64,000 nt of DNA. It comes from Paragonimus westermani (Eukaryota; Platyhelminthes; Trematoda; Plagiorchiida; Troglotrematidae). A program made the position numbers and the translations under genes. Of this stretch, positions 1-12,519 are shown piece after piece (the first letter of the stretch is position 1; each line of letters begins with the position of its first letter). The stretch spans positions 1 through 64,000 of the forward strand of contig QNGE01003803.1 of assembly GCA_008508345.1 (NCBI GenBank), given 5' to 3'. The notes beneath the pieces were generated by a model, which worked only from the letters and a program-made list of their open reading frames with translations, had not been told where the DNA came from and searched no databases.

Positions 1-84
1 TTGGTGAATCGAGATTTCCATCACAGAATCACTCGCGGTTGGTCGCAATTTACAAGCTCACATGAGCTTTTCAGCCATCCCCTT

Positions 85-190
85 TAGAAGGGAAGCACTG
101 GACTCAAGTTTTACTACCGTTAAAGCTCGTCACTAGCGCACTTCCGTGCTCTGACCGCAACTAGAATTCCGGCCATGCTCCTAAGAGATG
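85..190 (-). repeat. SINE-like tRNA-derived repeat, copy 1
   Basis: This stretch matches 4388-4500 through shared blocks such as GAAGCACT, GACTC(A/G)AGTTT and AGCTCGT, followed by a degenerate tRNA B-box-like segment. Read on the - strand, the second copy has the better-preserved B box. Homology of the two copies is seen directly; the SINE assignment is inference. Confidence 0.45.
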
Positions 191-1769
191 ATCGTGTTAA
201 CCATTGCACGACTAGCTTCTCAAGTGTGGATAAAAGTTCAAAAATTGAGGTCGGAGTTAAGAATATGCACACTGACTTTTTGGAAACACACGAGTTGAGG
301 GACTTGAAAAGAAACCAACGTGAAGATAAAGTGCACCGTATAGAACATGCGCTGTAGGCACATCTGAGTTTCCAACAAACTACTGACTGCTGACAGCTGT
401 TAAAGGTCGAAAGTAGCTTTAATCTACCGAAAACACTTTGGTTACAATATTGTCTGGGGCATCGCATTAGCTCCTTGGAATTGTGTATCATTTTTTGCTT
501 GTAAACTAGTTGACTAATAACACTTACGATTGATCCGGGTAAGATGCTGCGGATTAAGCATTCTGGGATGCAAATCAAGCGGGCAAGTTGGAGTTGGCAG
601 GACACCAGACGAAACTGAAGATGACGTTTTGAAACAGACGTGAATTCACTCAAGAAAAGTTAACTGAAACTATGGTTGGGCCAACTAGCAAATATTAGCA
701 GTCCTCTGATGTGTCGACAGAAAACGAAGCTGACAAACTGTAATATAAATGCAAATAACATACTTGAGCACGGTGTTTAACATGGTGTGAACTAAAAAGT
801 TTGCTTTCAAACACGGCAGTTCAGCCACATTCTAATATCCTACATACAATATTACCACGACCATTACTACTAATAACAACGATAATATTACATGTACCAT
901 GCATGCAAGCAGCGTTCATCATGTAAGACTTAGCATATGCTGTGTCCGAATTCGCCTTACTCATGATGATGTGTTGAAAACTAATTACAGGAGGCAGCAT
1001 AGCTCAAGCCAGCAAGGTGGATCTGTTAAGCAAGACAGCTTTCCAGACCAACCATTTCGGATAAGCTAATAAGAATGAACAAACACATTAACGTAATGTA
1101 TGCTCATCATGAACATGTTTTCAAGTATGGTGGAATATCCGCTCATCAGGGCGTTGTTGTCTTTTGTAGGCATGAATAACAGTTAAGTGGTTGGTATGAG
1201 AGTGCACAACCAGCATTCTGTGCACAGAAGGGACACTTTGTCTTGTAGCCAACACATACTCCCTGTCAATCGTCACCGTTTTGGACAACACACGGACTAT
1301 GGAAAACAAACTAATGCTTATTTCAGTGCAGCAGGAATGTGTGGCAGTTTGAATATCAGGTCCTGACAGAATCGTTGACCGGAAAGTTGAAACAGAATGA
1401 AAGTTTTCGAGACACCATAAACAAATGGACACTAGTTTCATACAACACGTTGTGAGGCTCTGGATTGTCCACCAGAGAGGACATAGGAAACAAGAAAACA
1501 TCGCAAAAGTTGACAGAGTTACAAAGTATTTTCGACAGACTGAAAACGTTTCCGCAATAAGAAAGTTAACCATGGGCGCTTGAAGCCTATCCACCCATTC
1601 TTCTATCCTACGTATTTTTCTAGAAGGCCGGAAAACAAGAATTTCTGCTGTTCCTCAGAACGTCAATGGATCTTGTCTTGAAGTAGATTTCATCAGATCA
1701 CGAAATATATGTCGTTCGATTCTTGAACTTATCTGGTTGAATGATGAGAGTTGAAAAAACAAGTATTGT

Positions 1770-2030
1770 GAGCCAGGAATGTGGATGGCGCAATAATCGT
1801 TTATTCAGAAAATCAACACACTTGGTGTATAATCCAACGTCATCTCAAACAAAAACGCTTATTTGTACATAGCACTAATTCAGGGACGCCAAGGTCGCCA
1901 GTGCCAGTTTCATGTGTGGAAGACACTTTCTTGCCAGAATGCACCCCAATACTCCTTCTTGTATTTTTCCCCAATAAGAATATACGTGTCTCCGCCAGCT
2001 TGATAACGTGTAGTATGGTGTGGTCGTTCA
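1770..2030 (+). repeat. Unclassified dispersed repeat, copy 1 of 3
   Basis: The broken translation (DGAIIVYSENQ near the start, then PVSCVEDTFLPECTPILLLV) aligns with the - strand at 8997-9330 and the + strand at 63085-63250. The three copies share a gap-containing protein-like pattern and end near a short hydrophobic stretch. This suggests a once-coding mobile element, but I do not recognise the family. Confidence 0.5.
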
Positions 2031-4387
2031 TCTTCACCATACTGGCATCTGCGAGGGAGTTTCGTGGAGGCTTGTGAGATTAACCATCTCTCTTGATTAA
2101 GTATATACAAATGATGACATTCAAGACCAAATGCAACACACCTGATAAGTATGGCCCTTGATTTTTGTTGACTTTTGAAAGCACGTGAAAATGTGTACAT
2201 GTTGTGATGATATAGCTTGATCTAGCTGAACCGGGAGCATTAGGAGGCGTTCGTTGACTGATGATATGTTGTTGCTTTGATTCGAAAAATTCAGACCTAT
2301 TTTCCCTTTGATTATTCCAACTCCTTCAAGACTGCTTTGTGCGGATAGATATTTCGCGAAGCGATTCGGAGATGTCAATTGAAAGTGAGCATACAGCCTA
2401 CTGCTACACTGGCTTAGTGTCTGTCCGTGCGGAAGCCACACATTTCGATTACAACACTCCTGAGGAAGTCCACCGAAGATGGTTGAAACGTAGAGTATTA
2501 CAACTTGCTCGTAACGTTGTGTTATTCTTAATCTGTTTATCAAGGACCAACTCTAGCTACAAGAACCTGCCAGTTGAGAGGACATTCGAAATGATCGTGT
2601 TCTAAATGCATACAGACTTGAGACGAAAATATTCATGAAACATCCATTGTGTAATGATGTTTGGAAGCTATTCATTGACCCTAGTGTCCCACAGGCGATT
2701 AGCCTTTATTCAGAACTGTATGAGATAAGAGAAGATTACGGTTTATCATACAGAGGTCTGAAAATTTTTGTTGGTTCACTCTGTGCTCGCGACGGCCCTG
2801 TGACAACACAATTTCGGTTGAATTCCGTAGAAGTGTCAAGTCTGGAGCAACAGTCTTCAAAGATAGCATGAGAGAAATAACAGTTTGCAATATAAAAGGA
2901 ACTCCGTGGTATGATGATAAATACAGTGGTTGTAAGAGAGTCATGGACCCTTTTTCTCATCTGCGTGAAATTTTTGTGGTCTTCACTTCAAAATCCAAGA
3001 AACGAACTCCTGATTTCCTAATGATCGTTGAAGAAAAACGGTTGCTTTTTGAGCAAACCCGGTAAATTCGGCACAACATTTTGCGCTGGTTTTCGATCCT
3101 AGGAAAAAATATCTACAGCCTTTTGCCACATTTAGCCCCTCATGAAACTCATCCGCAGTATGGTCACTCTTCGTTCAATGATACCATTTCGAAGCTGTTA
3201 GGTAGTCTATGGCACAAAGAACAACATACAACGGCAGATAACGTTTTTGCAAGTCGTTCATTTGTGGACTTCCTGTTGGAAGGAGAAACTAGCTTATAGA
3301 GAACAGCCCACAAAAATCGGTTACAGATATCACAAGCGATTAGTACTTAAGTATTGTCACTCCGCGGGACACATTTCTATCGAGACGATAACAAACAACA
3401 GTTATTGTTTGATTATCACGCACAAATAGAAAACTACGTTCATCTCCCCCCAATGAACGCAGAATGCCAGATGAATGACAGTTCGAAAGTAGAAGTCGAT
3501 TGTTACTGAACTAGTTAACATTACGGTCAACATGTCTCAAATGTTCACCCGTCTGTACTTGTCGACACAGTAGCCGGCTACTGTTCGGAAGAACATCCTG
3601 GATTTCCGGACCCAGAATGCTGGAAGCTGTTACTAAGAGACTGTGGCTGCATTAAGTCGCACAAAACGCTTCCTTATAATTTTGACCGATCAGTCACGTG
3701 GAATACAGCTGCCACTATTGGTGGTTAGACTGTTAAGCAACACAGTACTGCCGTCTCTCGTAAAAACATTATTGTACGAATTCACGGATCTTAGGAAGAA
3801 ACGCACTTTTTCCTGTGACGTAACATTTTTCTGTAGCGAATCTTAGTGGAACAGTTGAAAGTGTCAATGCGCACGCTTTATAACCTGGCAATCTTCTTTG
3901 CATATTAACAAATACGTGCCATAGAACAGGTTATAAAGTGGGAGACAGAGTTCGAATGTGAAACTAAACATTACAAGGAAAACATACGGCGGAGCTATTC
4001 GCTAATCAGTCATTGGCATCGTTACCATAGCAGTGCTAAACTGACAAGTACTTCTGCACACATGACAATGGACACCAACATATCAGAGCAATTTTCTCGG
4101 CAGATCGTAACAACCGGGGCTTACCAATTGCATAAACAACTGTGAACTCTTGACTAAACCGGGCATATTGACGATGTGGGATCTGACGAACGGAGGCATC
4201 TGAGGTTTTGGAGATGGAATCGGGATTCGTTTTGTGGTGTAATTTAACATGACCTGTCCGGCCTTATACGTCTGTAATACAGCGGCATTCAATCGGCATT
4301 GTAACGACCTATTGACGTCATCCCTTTTGAACGGCAGTTGTAAAAAAGCTTTTAACTTTGGCATCAGATCAACGATTGCGGATACTT

Positions 4388-4500
4388 TTTCAAGAAGCAC
4401 TAGACTCGAGTTTCGCTCTCATTAGAGCTCGTTAGTAGTGCATATCCTTGCCACGGACGGGATTTGAACTCCGGCCATTCTAATCATGCGGACACTGTCT
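4388..4500 (-). repeat. SINE-like tRNA-derived repeat, copy 2
   Basis: On the - strand this contains GGAGTTCAAATCCCGT, a good match to the RNA polymerase III B box. The tail it shares with copy 1 at 85-190 runs to TCTAGTGCTTC. A clear A box is not obvious, so it may be a 5'-truncated SINE. Confidence 0.5.
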
Positions 4501-5586
4501 GTACAAGAGGACCTGATTAATTAGTTGCAGACTTCTAAATGCAAATCTTTCTGGTTCTATGGAATAACGCTTCGATATTACCTGTTTCATGGTACCTTGG
4601 CACGAAACTGTTAAAGTGTAAATATTGGCCATTCCAAGTGCATTGTGATAAGTTTAAAATTGTTCTATTTGGTTCTTACTGTAGTTTCTCACGATAAAAA
4701 TTGCTATTGTCCTTCTGTAAGCCGTGCAGAGACTTCTGGAGTGATACTGTTTCCTTAACTCTATAATCTCTACCGGAGTATTTTTTTAAATAAGAAATGT
4801 GAGTATAAATGAAGCAATTAGTATTTCTGTGAGAAACCCGATTTTGGTCCTCGTGGCTTGTTGTAGAGCGAGTAGGCTTAATGTTTTGTTGATAAAAAGT
4901 TGATCAACTTTCTGACATAGTTTCCAGATTAACTGTGCGTTCGATACTTCCGCGGGCGTTAATTCACCGATTGTTCCACAAGTGTACGAGTGGGGCGATG
5001 GACCAACAGATGGACCAACCGTTTAAATTGACCACCCTATCGACCGCCGGAACTTATCGTTCACACAGTGCATCTTGCATCACACTAGGCTGACTGCTCT
5101 ATACCTACTCTATGTTGCTGAAATAAGACTATTGTTTCAGTAGCATTCTGTTGAGTAGTAAACAGAACAACGTTCCAAGGACTACTTTGGTCGCGAATAA
5201 ATAGTTAATCATATTCCACTCCTCACTGCCGACATTTTTCACAATAACTACAGGCGAATTGTTAACGTTTGTTCGTTTTAAGTAGTGGAGAATTGTGACC
5301 ACCCTGGTGTTACGAAAAACATTTCCTAATGTCTGAGAAAACTGAAACGGTCTGACGGATTTCCATCAAATTCAAACGTCTTCTCCCAAATTTGACACAA
5401 GGAAACCCAAGAAAACCTGAAGCCGGATAGCTGAATAGAAACCTTTGTGTTTATTTGGACATCGCAAATAGTCCTAACTGACTGATCAGGGTTTCCAGTG
5501 TTGGAAGACTATGGTTTATCTGTCCTCATAGACTCGATCAGTTTATCCTCCTTTCATTCACTCCTTTCTGTCATTGTATCGCACAG

Positions 5587-5683
5587 TGGCCGAATACACC
5601 ACACAGACATGTACGAGATGCTTCGAAAACTTGAACCACCCGTGGGTTTTGGTCAGAACTGTCCATATCGGTTGGCTTACCGG
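5587..5683 (+). CDS. Voltage-gated calcium channel alpha-1, exon after IVS6 (EF-hand/pre-IQ)
   Basis: This internal exon encodes GRIHHTDMYEMLRKLEPP followed by VGFGQNCPYRLAYR. It matches the segment just after domain IV S6 in calcium-channel alpha-1 subunits, where Cav2 channels read GRIHYTDMYEML and then a PPLGLGK-type run. It starts after ATCGCACAG at 5578-5586 with the third base of a split codon and ends in phase 0 before the donor GTACGT at 5684. The next exon continues directly with KLIRMNMPV. The protein is the pore-forming subunit of voltage-gated Ca2+ entry at the plasma membrane; this part lies on the cytoplasmic side and takes part in Ca2+/calmodulin regulation. Upstream exons encoding the pore are outside or not found in this window. 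Confidence 0.9.
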
Positions 5684-5888
5684 GTACGTAATTGTTCGTT
5701 TATTGTTTGTTTCTCAGTTTACAACCGTTTCATATGTTTCCATTGAAACGTGTCACTACTGCCTCAAAAACGCAAGTAAGAACCCATTGGTAACAACACT
5801 AACAAGAACAACCTGGTCGGTGTTGTGACATGTTGCGGAACACTTGTGAAGACCCACGAAGAACTGTGGTGTGGAAGGATTGACCTAT

Positions 5889-5910
5889 GCATATATATAT
5901 ATATATATAT
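5889..5910. repeat. (AT)n microsatellite
   Basis: A simple AT dinucleotide run in the intron after the first channel exon. Shorter TA runs occur near 14012 and 17572. Confidence 0.9.
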
Positions 5911-7727
5911 GGCCTCATATTGAGTTGAATGTCTTAAATGATTCTGTTAATCGTCATTGTCGTTGGGTTGATATTTACATACTACGTGTAAAGTGACAGA
6001 TTGATGACATTGTCTTCAGGGAGCCCAAGGCGCATTGGCATTAGTTTTGGGATGTTAAAGGAGATAAGATAGCAATGTCTGCATACCATTGGCCTGTATG
6101 ACTAAAACATAGCCGTATGCCAGTTCACCCCATTATCAGTTCTACAAGTTCAAGCGTGTTAATGTGTACGTTATTCCTAAATTCCACGCAGGAGTTACTC
6201 AGGCAGACTGCCAGCTTTTCTGGGTATGAGACCGGTCGCCGATTTCTTAACGAACATGTTGAATGGGCAACATAAGCAAAGAATTAGAACACCTGATTAT
6301 CAAGATTGCTTCCAATGATCAATCAGATTGTTATGATTAGATCATCATACACGCCTAAAAGTATTCACCTACCATCGCAATCGCATCCCTAGACTCTCGT
6401 GCAATCCGTGTTCACCAACGCAAAAAATAAGTCTACTTTTCAGCACAGTTTGAATTGTCCTCCTGGCGAGGACGGTTAGGTGTGAACAGATGTCGCATGT
6501 TAGTCGTCTGAAGCAAGAAGCTGGAGTTGAATTTCAAAAAGGGGTACAAAATACTGACAACAAAATCAGTACGTCCAAGGATAGCACTTTTCGGGAAACA
6601 GTGCAGCTTTCCAGCATCCTCCAATTCAACTATCAGAAAGGACAAACGCCTACCAAGGTCAGCAAAATGGAAGCCCAATACAACCAGTCGTATTCTGGGT
6701 AAAACTTTCAGAACCCCATACACACATTGCATTAAAGCTTAAATGGCCTAAGAGTATGTTTTAGGCATCTTTATTGTATACACTCTGTTGCTGAAAATGG
6801 ATGCAGACAGGACCCAGTTCACCTCTGAACATTTATCATCAATTGGTACGGTCGAGTTGACAGTTTAAATGAAATGTAGCCGTGTGAACAGCTGAGTTCC
6901 CAGCTGATTCAGATCAGCAGCGAGAACCGTATGCCCAATCGAGTCTCCCATATCAATAAATCTCTCATATATACTCACTAGAATCTACTTTGATGATGAG
7001 GCGATGCACGTGATGCTATGTCATGTAAATTCAAACCGTTCTGAAAGAACGGATCAGAAATAACTTTTCATCACGGTCGAAAACTGGTCATGTGTATGCA
7101 AAGCAGTATACACAAACATGTCACAGATTGTGTAGAGTGAGTGACGATAGACAGGCATGATGAGATGACTATACCAACTGAACTGCTTTTTCAAGACTCT
7201 CTCGTTTGGGCTGTGAATAAAGGGAATTTTGTATCATGTATATCGCATGTGTTTGTATTAGGTTCAATTCAGAAAATTACGTTTGCCTCCGAGTTACTAA
7301 AGTTCGTACGCAATGTACATATGAAAGTCGATGGGTTTCAGTTCAGGTTAGTAGTAATAGTAATTAGTGGTTGTCTTGATACAGGGTGGATATTTTCAGA
7401 TGATAGGGTATCCCTCGTACAGATTCCAAAAGGACTGCAACTTGTATTTAGATTATACTAGTTTAACCTCTCGGTGAACTTTTAAACACGTTCAAAAACG
7501 AAACAGCTATTAGCATTTTTAAGCCGTCATTTAACCAGATCGATTGTCGAGTTTTATCATCCTGTTATCTGGCGGTTAGCAGTGAGTCATCGGATAGACT
7601 TCGGCTATTCCAAACATTTTTTTTAAAGTAGTAAAGAGAATTAGTCCAAAACTGTGTCAGATCATTTATTCCAGTTATGGATAATGACATTTCCGACCCA
7701 TACACGCTCTGTTTCATCCTGTTACAG

Positions 7728-7938
7728 AAACTAATTCGCATGAATATGCCTGTGGACAACATGGGCACAGTACATTTCACCACAACACTATTTGCTCTGG
7801 TTCGTGAAGCACTCGGAATTAAAATGGCTCCCGCAGAAATGATGGACGTGAAGGACATGGAGTTACGTGAAACCATTCGTACTCTGTGGCCTGTTCAAGC
7901 TAAACGGAAGTGCGATTTACTTTTGCCGCCCGATTCAG
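7728..7938 (+). CDS. Voltage-gated calcium channel alpha-1 (Cav2-like), pre-IQ exon
   Basis: This exon encodes 70 residues: KLIRMNMPVDNMGTVHFTTT, then LFALVREALGIKMAP, ELRETIRTLWPVQAKRK and CDLLLPPDS. The pattern MNMPV-x(5)-TVHF(T)TTL.AL(V/I)R.AL.IK(M/L)AP, with a later LLVPP-like motif, is characteristic of the C-terminal pre-IQ segment of calcium-channel alpha-1 subunits. The TVHFT signature and the long acidic insert fit non-L-type (Cav2) channels better than Cav1, which usually reads VMFNATLFALVR. The acceptor is GTTACAG at 7721-7727 and the donor GTACAG is at 7939. The exon ends in phase 1, as needed by the next exon at 12410. Family assignment is firm; the Cav2 subtype is inference from these residues. 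Confidence 0.92.
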
Positions 7939-10900
7939 GTACAGATTTGTGTGTTTTCTGATAAAACGTCATGACAACTAGTTGATTTTTTCACACATGC
8001 TGATTTCAGCGAAGTCGTAGAAAAGTATTGTAAACATTCCCTAGGAAAGTCAAAGATATTATATGGGGTAAACTTCTTATACTCGTAATACAGTGTTCCC
8101 CATCAAAGTTGCTACATAGTAACAGCATTCATTTTTCTGATAAACGGCGCTGACGTTAAGGAAAAGAAGGCTTTCGATAATCACTTCAGGAACCCATACA
8201 GCAACCGCTTTTATAAAAAAAATACGTGCATCCGCGTTGACTAACCTCAATCTGTCCAGCTCATAGAGCGGACGGTTTTCGTGTTACATAGTAGTGGTTA
8301 CTCTGGAGGGTGGTATGTATACCGGGTACATCTGTTGCTAGTGGAGGTCTGATAGCCTACCTCCCCCCGAACTTTAGGCAGTCCAAATTTGTGGCTTAGC
8401 TGTTCAAATTTTCATGTTACTAGTGGGTTGTGCAATAGATTTACCATTATGGAGCGGTCCATTTGTGAGAAATCCGGACTTCGACAGAATTGAAACAAGG
8501 ACCGTATACCACAAAGCGGCATGTGCTATGTCGGCGGAGTTAAGAAGCCACTCTCGGAGGTTAGAACTTGCATATTAAGATCCTATTACCCAGCCACCTT
8601 GATGTGCCTTCAGTGTGCACCGAATCATCCTGAGGATGGAACGTCAGTGTAAGGGCTTTTACTGACTGGCACAAACGCAGCTATTCAATATTCGCATTAT
8701 TTTACTGACGAGTAGTACGGCAAGTTTGTCAATTATGAAGTGATCCGTGTGTGCAAATTCCTGTTTTCAGCCGTATTCGAAACTACGACAAGAATATGAA
8801 TTTTGAAGCCATTCGGGTGGCGGACGTCTGATACGCTTGTTCTGTCAACTGCACATGGTGATGCGTGTCCAAATCAGTACCGCAATGAGGAAGATGGTAA
8901 AGAATGCGGTGTTAACTACAGTGCTTACAGTTAAGCATATATTCCGCGACTCTTACAGTGAGGGCGAGCAATCGTACTATAATACTCACACCATCACTAC
9001 TCAGTAGTGGGGCAGTAGCATGGATTTTGACATTGAATAAGCCGCGGAAAAAATACAAGAAACATTGGAGTGCAGCATGGCATAAAATGGCTCTCGGTAC
9101 ATACAGGAACTGAGCGTTGGCGTCCGTGACATTCGTGAATTTCTGAGACTTTTATCGAACGCACATGAGGTGATCTGCTTGTTGTCAGGATGAAACGCGT
9201 AAACCATGTATAGGTATTGGTTGTTCTGAATAATAACCAATGTGCCATCCGCGATCTTGGTTCTTCTCAGTGTGAGTGTACTCCTTTGAATTTGAAATTT
9301 CCTTAACTTATAAAAGGCGAAAAATATCAGTTCTTTTTTTAAAAGGACATAAATACATTGGGTATGTTGGCCTCGCCAGAGCGTGGTCACTGAGGAGGAT
9401 ACATCTGTGCGCGTGTCCGAACTGAACTACCTCTTCGTGCAAGTTGTCTCGCGTGTGTCGCCACGTGATTTGTGGTCCAGATTGAACGGAGTGCCTATTC
9501 ACAGTTCCTACATAGCATAGGAAATCACTGTTGAATTATTACAAAAACCATCCAAGATATGGACTGAGTGTATAATTACTACGTACACTTCGTTTGTGGC
9601 TTGAAAACCAGGGTTCGGGTAAATACATCTGACACTTCACAACACGCCCTTTCTATAACCGCACGGAATACGGCCACTCCACAAGCTAGGACGACGTGTT
9701 GCCTAATTATAAGCCACGTCAGACATATTCTCGATATCCTAGGCTAAGTACCACAAGCTACGTAGAATAAACGTTATCATAAACTGACCCATCAGTCACC
9801 GACAAATGAGGCTTTTAGCGCCATAGCAGCGTAGTGGTCGGTGTGACCTACCTGTTAAGTTGTAGTGAGTGGAACTTCTCTGCGGTAGTTGAAACGAATA
9901 GTTTTGTGACAATTTTCAGTTAACGTCAACTATATCGTCAATTTTTATGGGAGCTGACCAAACAAAGGTAGGCACTGCGAGGTTTCGAAAACTGCATGGC
10001 AGAACAATTGAGAAAATCGATTATGACTGGCTGCATGAAATACTAGGGCAGGCATTTAGATGGACTGTTAGGAATTAAATGAACTGCGATGTCCTTTAAA
10101 ACCTAAAAATATAGGAATTATATCTCTCCTTTCTTTAGTGAATTGAGGCCGTTACATACAAACTGTTGCTTAGCAGAAACCAACCGTTGTTTTTTTCATA
10201 TATCCCCATATGTAGGGTTAATAGTATATACGAGGATGTACCATAAATCCCGGAACTCCGTCTCGGCACCAAAATCAGGAATATTTGTCGGTCTCACAGA
10301 TACGCGTTAACCACACACAATATCTAGGATGGAGACCGAATATTTATTGCACGGAATGTACAAATGACCTTCAAAAAGCCGTAAACATCGTCGGTAATCG
10401 TACATCAGTACGTTCCAGTAATTCGATGTGGTTCCAGCGTGATAAACTCGTTCAGGCCAAGCGGTGCACGGTTACCTTCAGGCAAACTGCACACAGAAGA
10501 ATGTGATTCAACATAACTCAACACGGACATAATCAGACAGACACACTCAGAGTTCGAATTAGTCACCCGAGGGCTCACAAGTCTAAATTGTCTCCGGTGA
10601 AAAGAAAGTATCCGTTTTAAACCGCAGTATAGTTTTAGAGAAGTCGGTTTACAAGTAAACACGATAATCATAAGGAGTGCATTGAGCCCCTTCTCCTCAC
10701 CCCGTCCAGTTTGATCACTGCTCACATGTATCAACATACTATCGTAGTTCGTGATCACCTAACCAAAACCCGTATGTTGTCGACCCAACCTAATCAGATA
10801 TATCGTTTTTCAGGACGAATTAGGTCTCCAGAGAACAAACCATCTCAACCTGGAAACTTTTGAACGAACTGTCTATGTCGATCTCAATAACGCAGTAGGT

Positions 10901-12409
10901 TACCTTCATCGTAGATAAAGTGGTCCAGAAAGACATGTTGACAGATAGCGGAACGACACGGCTCAGTGACGAGGCCATGAAACTGAGAGGCGCGACGCTT
11001 AGTATTTTCATACTGTGGCTATAATGCATCACGTCATGGTCCAAAAATGGTGTGACAAACCCAGAGACAGAACCAAATGCCTCAGATTCTATCGAAAAAT
11101 TGTTAGGTTTGGTCAATTGTAAATCTGTTGTTTTTATGAATGCAGTTGTTTATTATCTACCGTTTGGTAAAAAAATCTGTTGGGTTGGCACAACCCGTTA
11201 CGAAAGTATCGTATTTTCAGTTTGTCCATTTACACTCACCGGCGCATGCTGGTTCCTAGTCCAACATTGTCTTTCAAGTGCTGAAACGGTTACACGGATG
11301 TGTGTGAGCAGCTAGGTGTTATTGAGCATGGACTTTGATAACCAGCGTACTGAGTCAATAGTGCCGAGCGAATTTACTGGAAATGTGCTTACGCCTTTTC
11401 CACTCACAATTAGCTAATCTGGCTGTGGTTACGCCAGTGTGTTTTGCCCATCTGCTTGTCTGACTTGGTTAGATGGCGTGGCCGTTCAGTAAGCCCTTTG
11501 GTCTGGACTCCGAATTTTGGCGACGGGACACAATTCCCAGATAATCGGCATAACTCAAGTTGGAACACAGTTTGACTTATTGCCATTCAAACTAACTTCC
11601 AGCATGGCTAAAATGAAGGCATAGTTAAACCACAAAAATAACACTTCGAACTGAAAATGTAGCAATTCACGACTAATCCTCATTCAATGCTTTGTAATGC
11701 CTAACCGATGTTTAAAAGAAAGAGAAGCATATCGAATCCATGAATCCCGTAACCGGATTGGTGGATTGCTCTTGTTGTGAAGTAGCTGCGTGTGATCCCC
11801 GATTCAACAGACCAAGTAAGTGTTTCCATATACCAACCATGCCAGAGGATATTCTTCATGTAAATGTGACATCTTTCCTAGTTTCAGAGCAAACTGTGAA
11901 CAACCAGCTGCTATGTTCATTGGAGATGTTCTGTTTCTGTCTCAGCTGCCAATATGGAGGTATCCAGGGCAAGCTAGACGAAATTAACTATATGCACCTC
12001 AGTCAGGGTATAATGAATGTAGGAAATACGTGTCTTTCAGTAAATATTTTCAGGCGGTACACTTAACAGAAAGAGACCTGATTTCAAGTATTTGTTCACT
12101 TTCGTAGACTACTAGAGAATGACGCAATCTAACCCTAAGTTACCGAATCATAGCGCCAACTGGTAGTATACGATGCTAGTGGCCTGTCCAGATCAGAATG
12201 GGGACACTCGAAAAAACACGAATTCGAATGTATGAAAGCTTATAATTCAAAGTAAGTATGACACCCGAAGAAGGTAGTTTGGACTACATTGATTAGCGGT
12301 TGTCTATTCACACAATTTCTAATAACAAGGAGCAAACAGCGTACTGTTAGATGTGTATCAAACTGATATGAAAAGAGAGAACACTTTGAAAAAACTTCTT
12401 TTTTCACAG
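7939..12409. other. Large intron of the calcium-channel gene
   Basis: The donor GTACAG at 7939 and the acceptor TTTTCACAG ending at 12409 bound this roughly 4.5 kb intron. It contains the - strand copy of the unclassified repeat at 8997-9330. Apart from short unconvincing open frames (for example 11740-12066) I see no gene in it. Confidence 0.7.
8997..9330 (-). repeat. Unclassified dispersed repeat, copy 2 of 3
   Basis: The - strand frame reads ADGTLVIIQNNQYLYMVY, later SCAFDKSLRNSRMSR, and ends SKSMLLPHY before a stop. The last nine residues recur exactly at 63214-63240 on the + strand, and the upstream parts align with 1770-2030. A family that keeps protein-level similarity in three places was probably coding. 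I cannot name it. Confidence 0.55.
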
Positions 12410-12519
12410 AATATACATTCACCCACCTGACTGTGGGGAAAATTTACGCGGGTCTGTTGATTTGGGAGAACTGGCAGATGAATCGATCGAACACTAATCG
12501 TCATGGTACGAGCAGTATG
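12410..12519 (+). CDS. Voltage-gated calcium channel alpha-1, IQ-domain exon
   Basis: After a polypyrimidine tract and CACAG at 12405-12409, this exon reads, using one base from the previous exon, EYTFTHLTVGKIYAGLLIWE and then NWQMNRSNTNRHGTSSM. The block LTVGKIYA(G/A)LLI is the start of the IQ motif, which binds calmodulin in all high-voltage-activated Ca2+ channels. Cav2 members read LTVGKIYAAMMIMEYY. Phase 1 matches the end of the 7728-7938 exon, and the exon ends in phase 0 before the donor GTAAGT at 12520. The basic residue expected in the canonical IQxxxR core is not obvious here: the segment reads LLIWENWQMNR. This exon confirms that all three exons belong to one gene. Confidence 0.9.

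Larger units (their letters stand above)
1..5586. other. Intronic or upstream sequence, repeat-bearing, no host exon found
   Basis: The first calcium-channel exon seen starts at 5587 and is an internal exon (preceded by a 3' splice site and starting mid-codon), so this stretch is probably intron. I looked on the + strand for the preceding S6/EF-hand exon and did not find it. Besides the SINE-like copies, the dispersed repeat near 1.8-2.0 kb and the broken reading frames at 2.3-3.4 kb, I see no coding signal. A 12-bp inverted pair (CTTTATAACCTG and its complement, near 3875 and 3929) has no assigned role. Confidence 0.5.

Noticed and set aside
120..653. 177-codon open frame on the - strand
   Set aside because: It overlaps the SINE-like copy, has no domain, and its Cys/Ser/Leu-rich composition looks random.
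1121..1594. 157-codon open frame on the - strand
   Set aside because: No family recognised and composition not coding-like; treated as chance.
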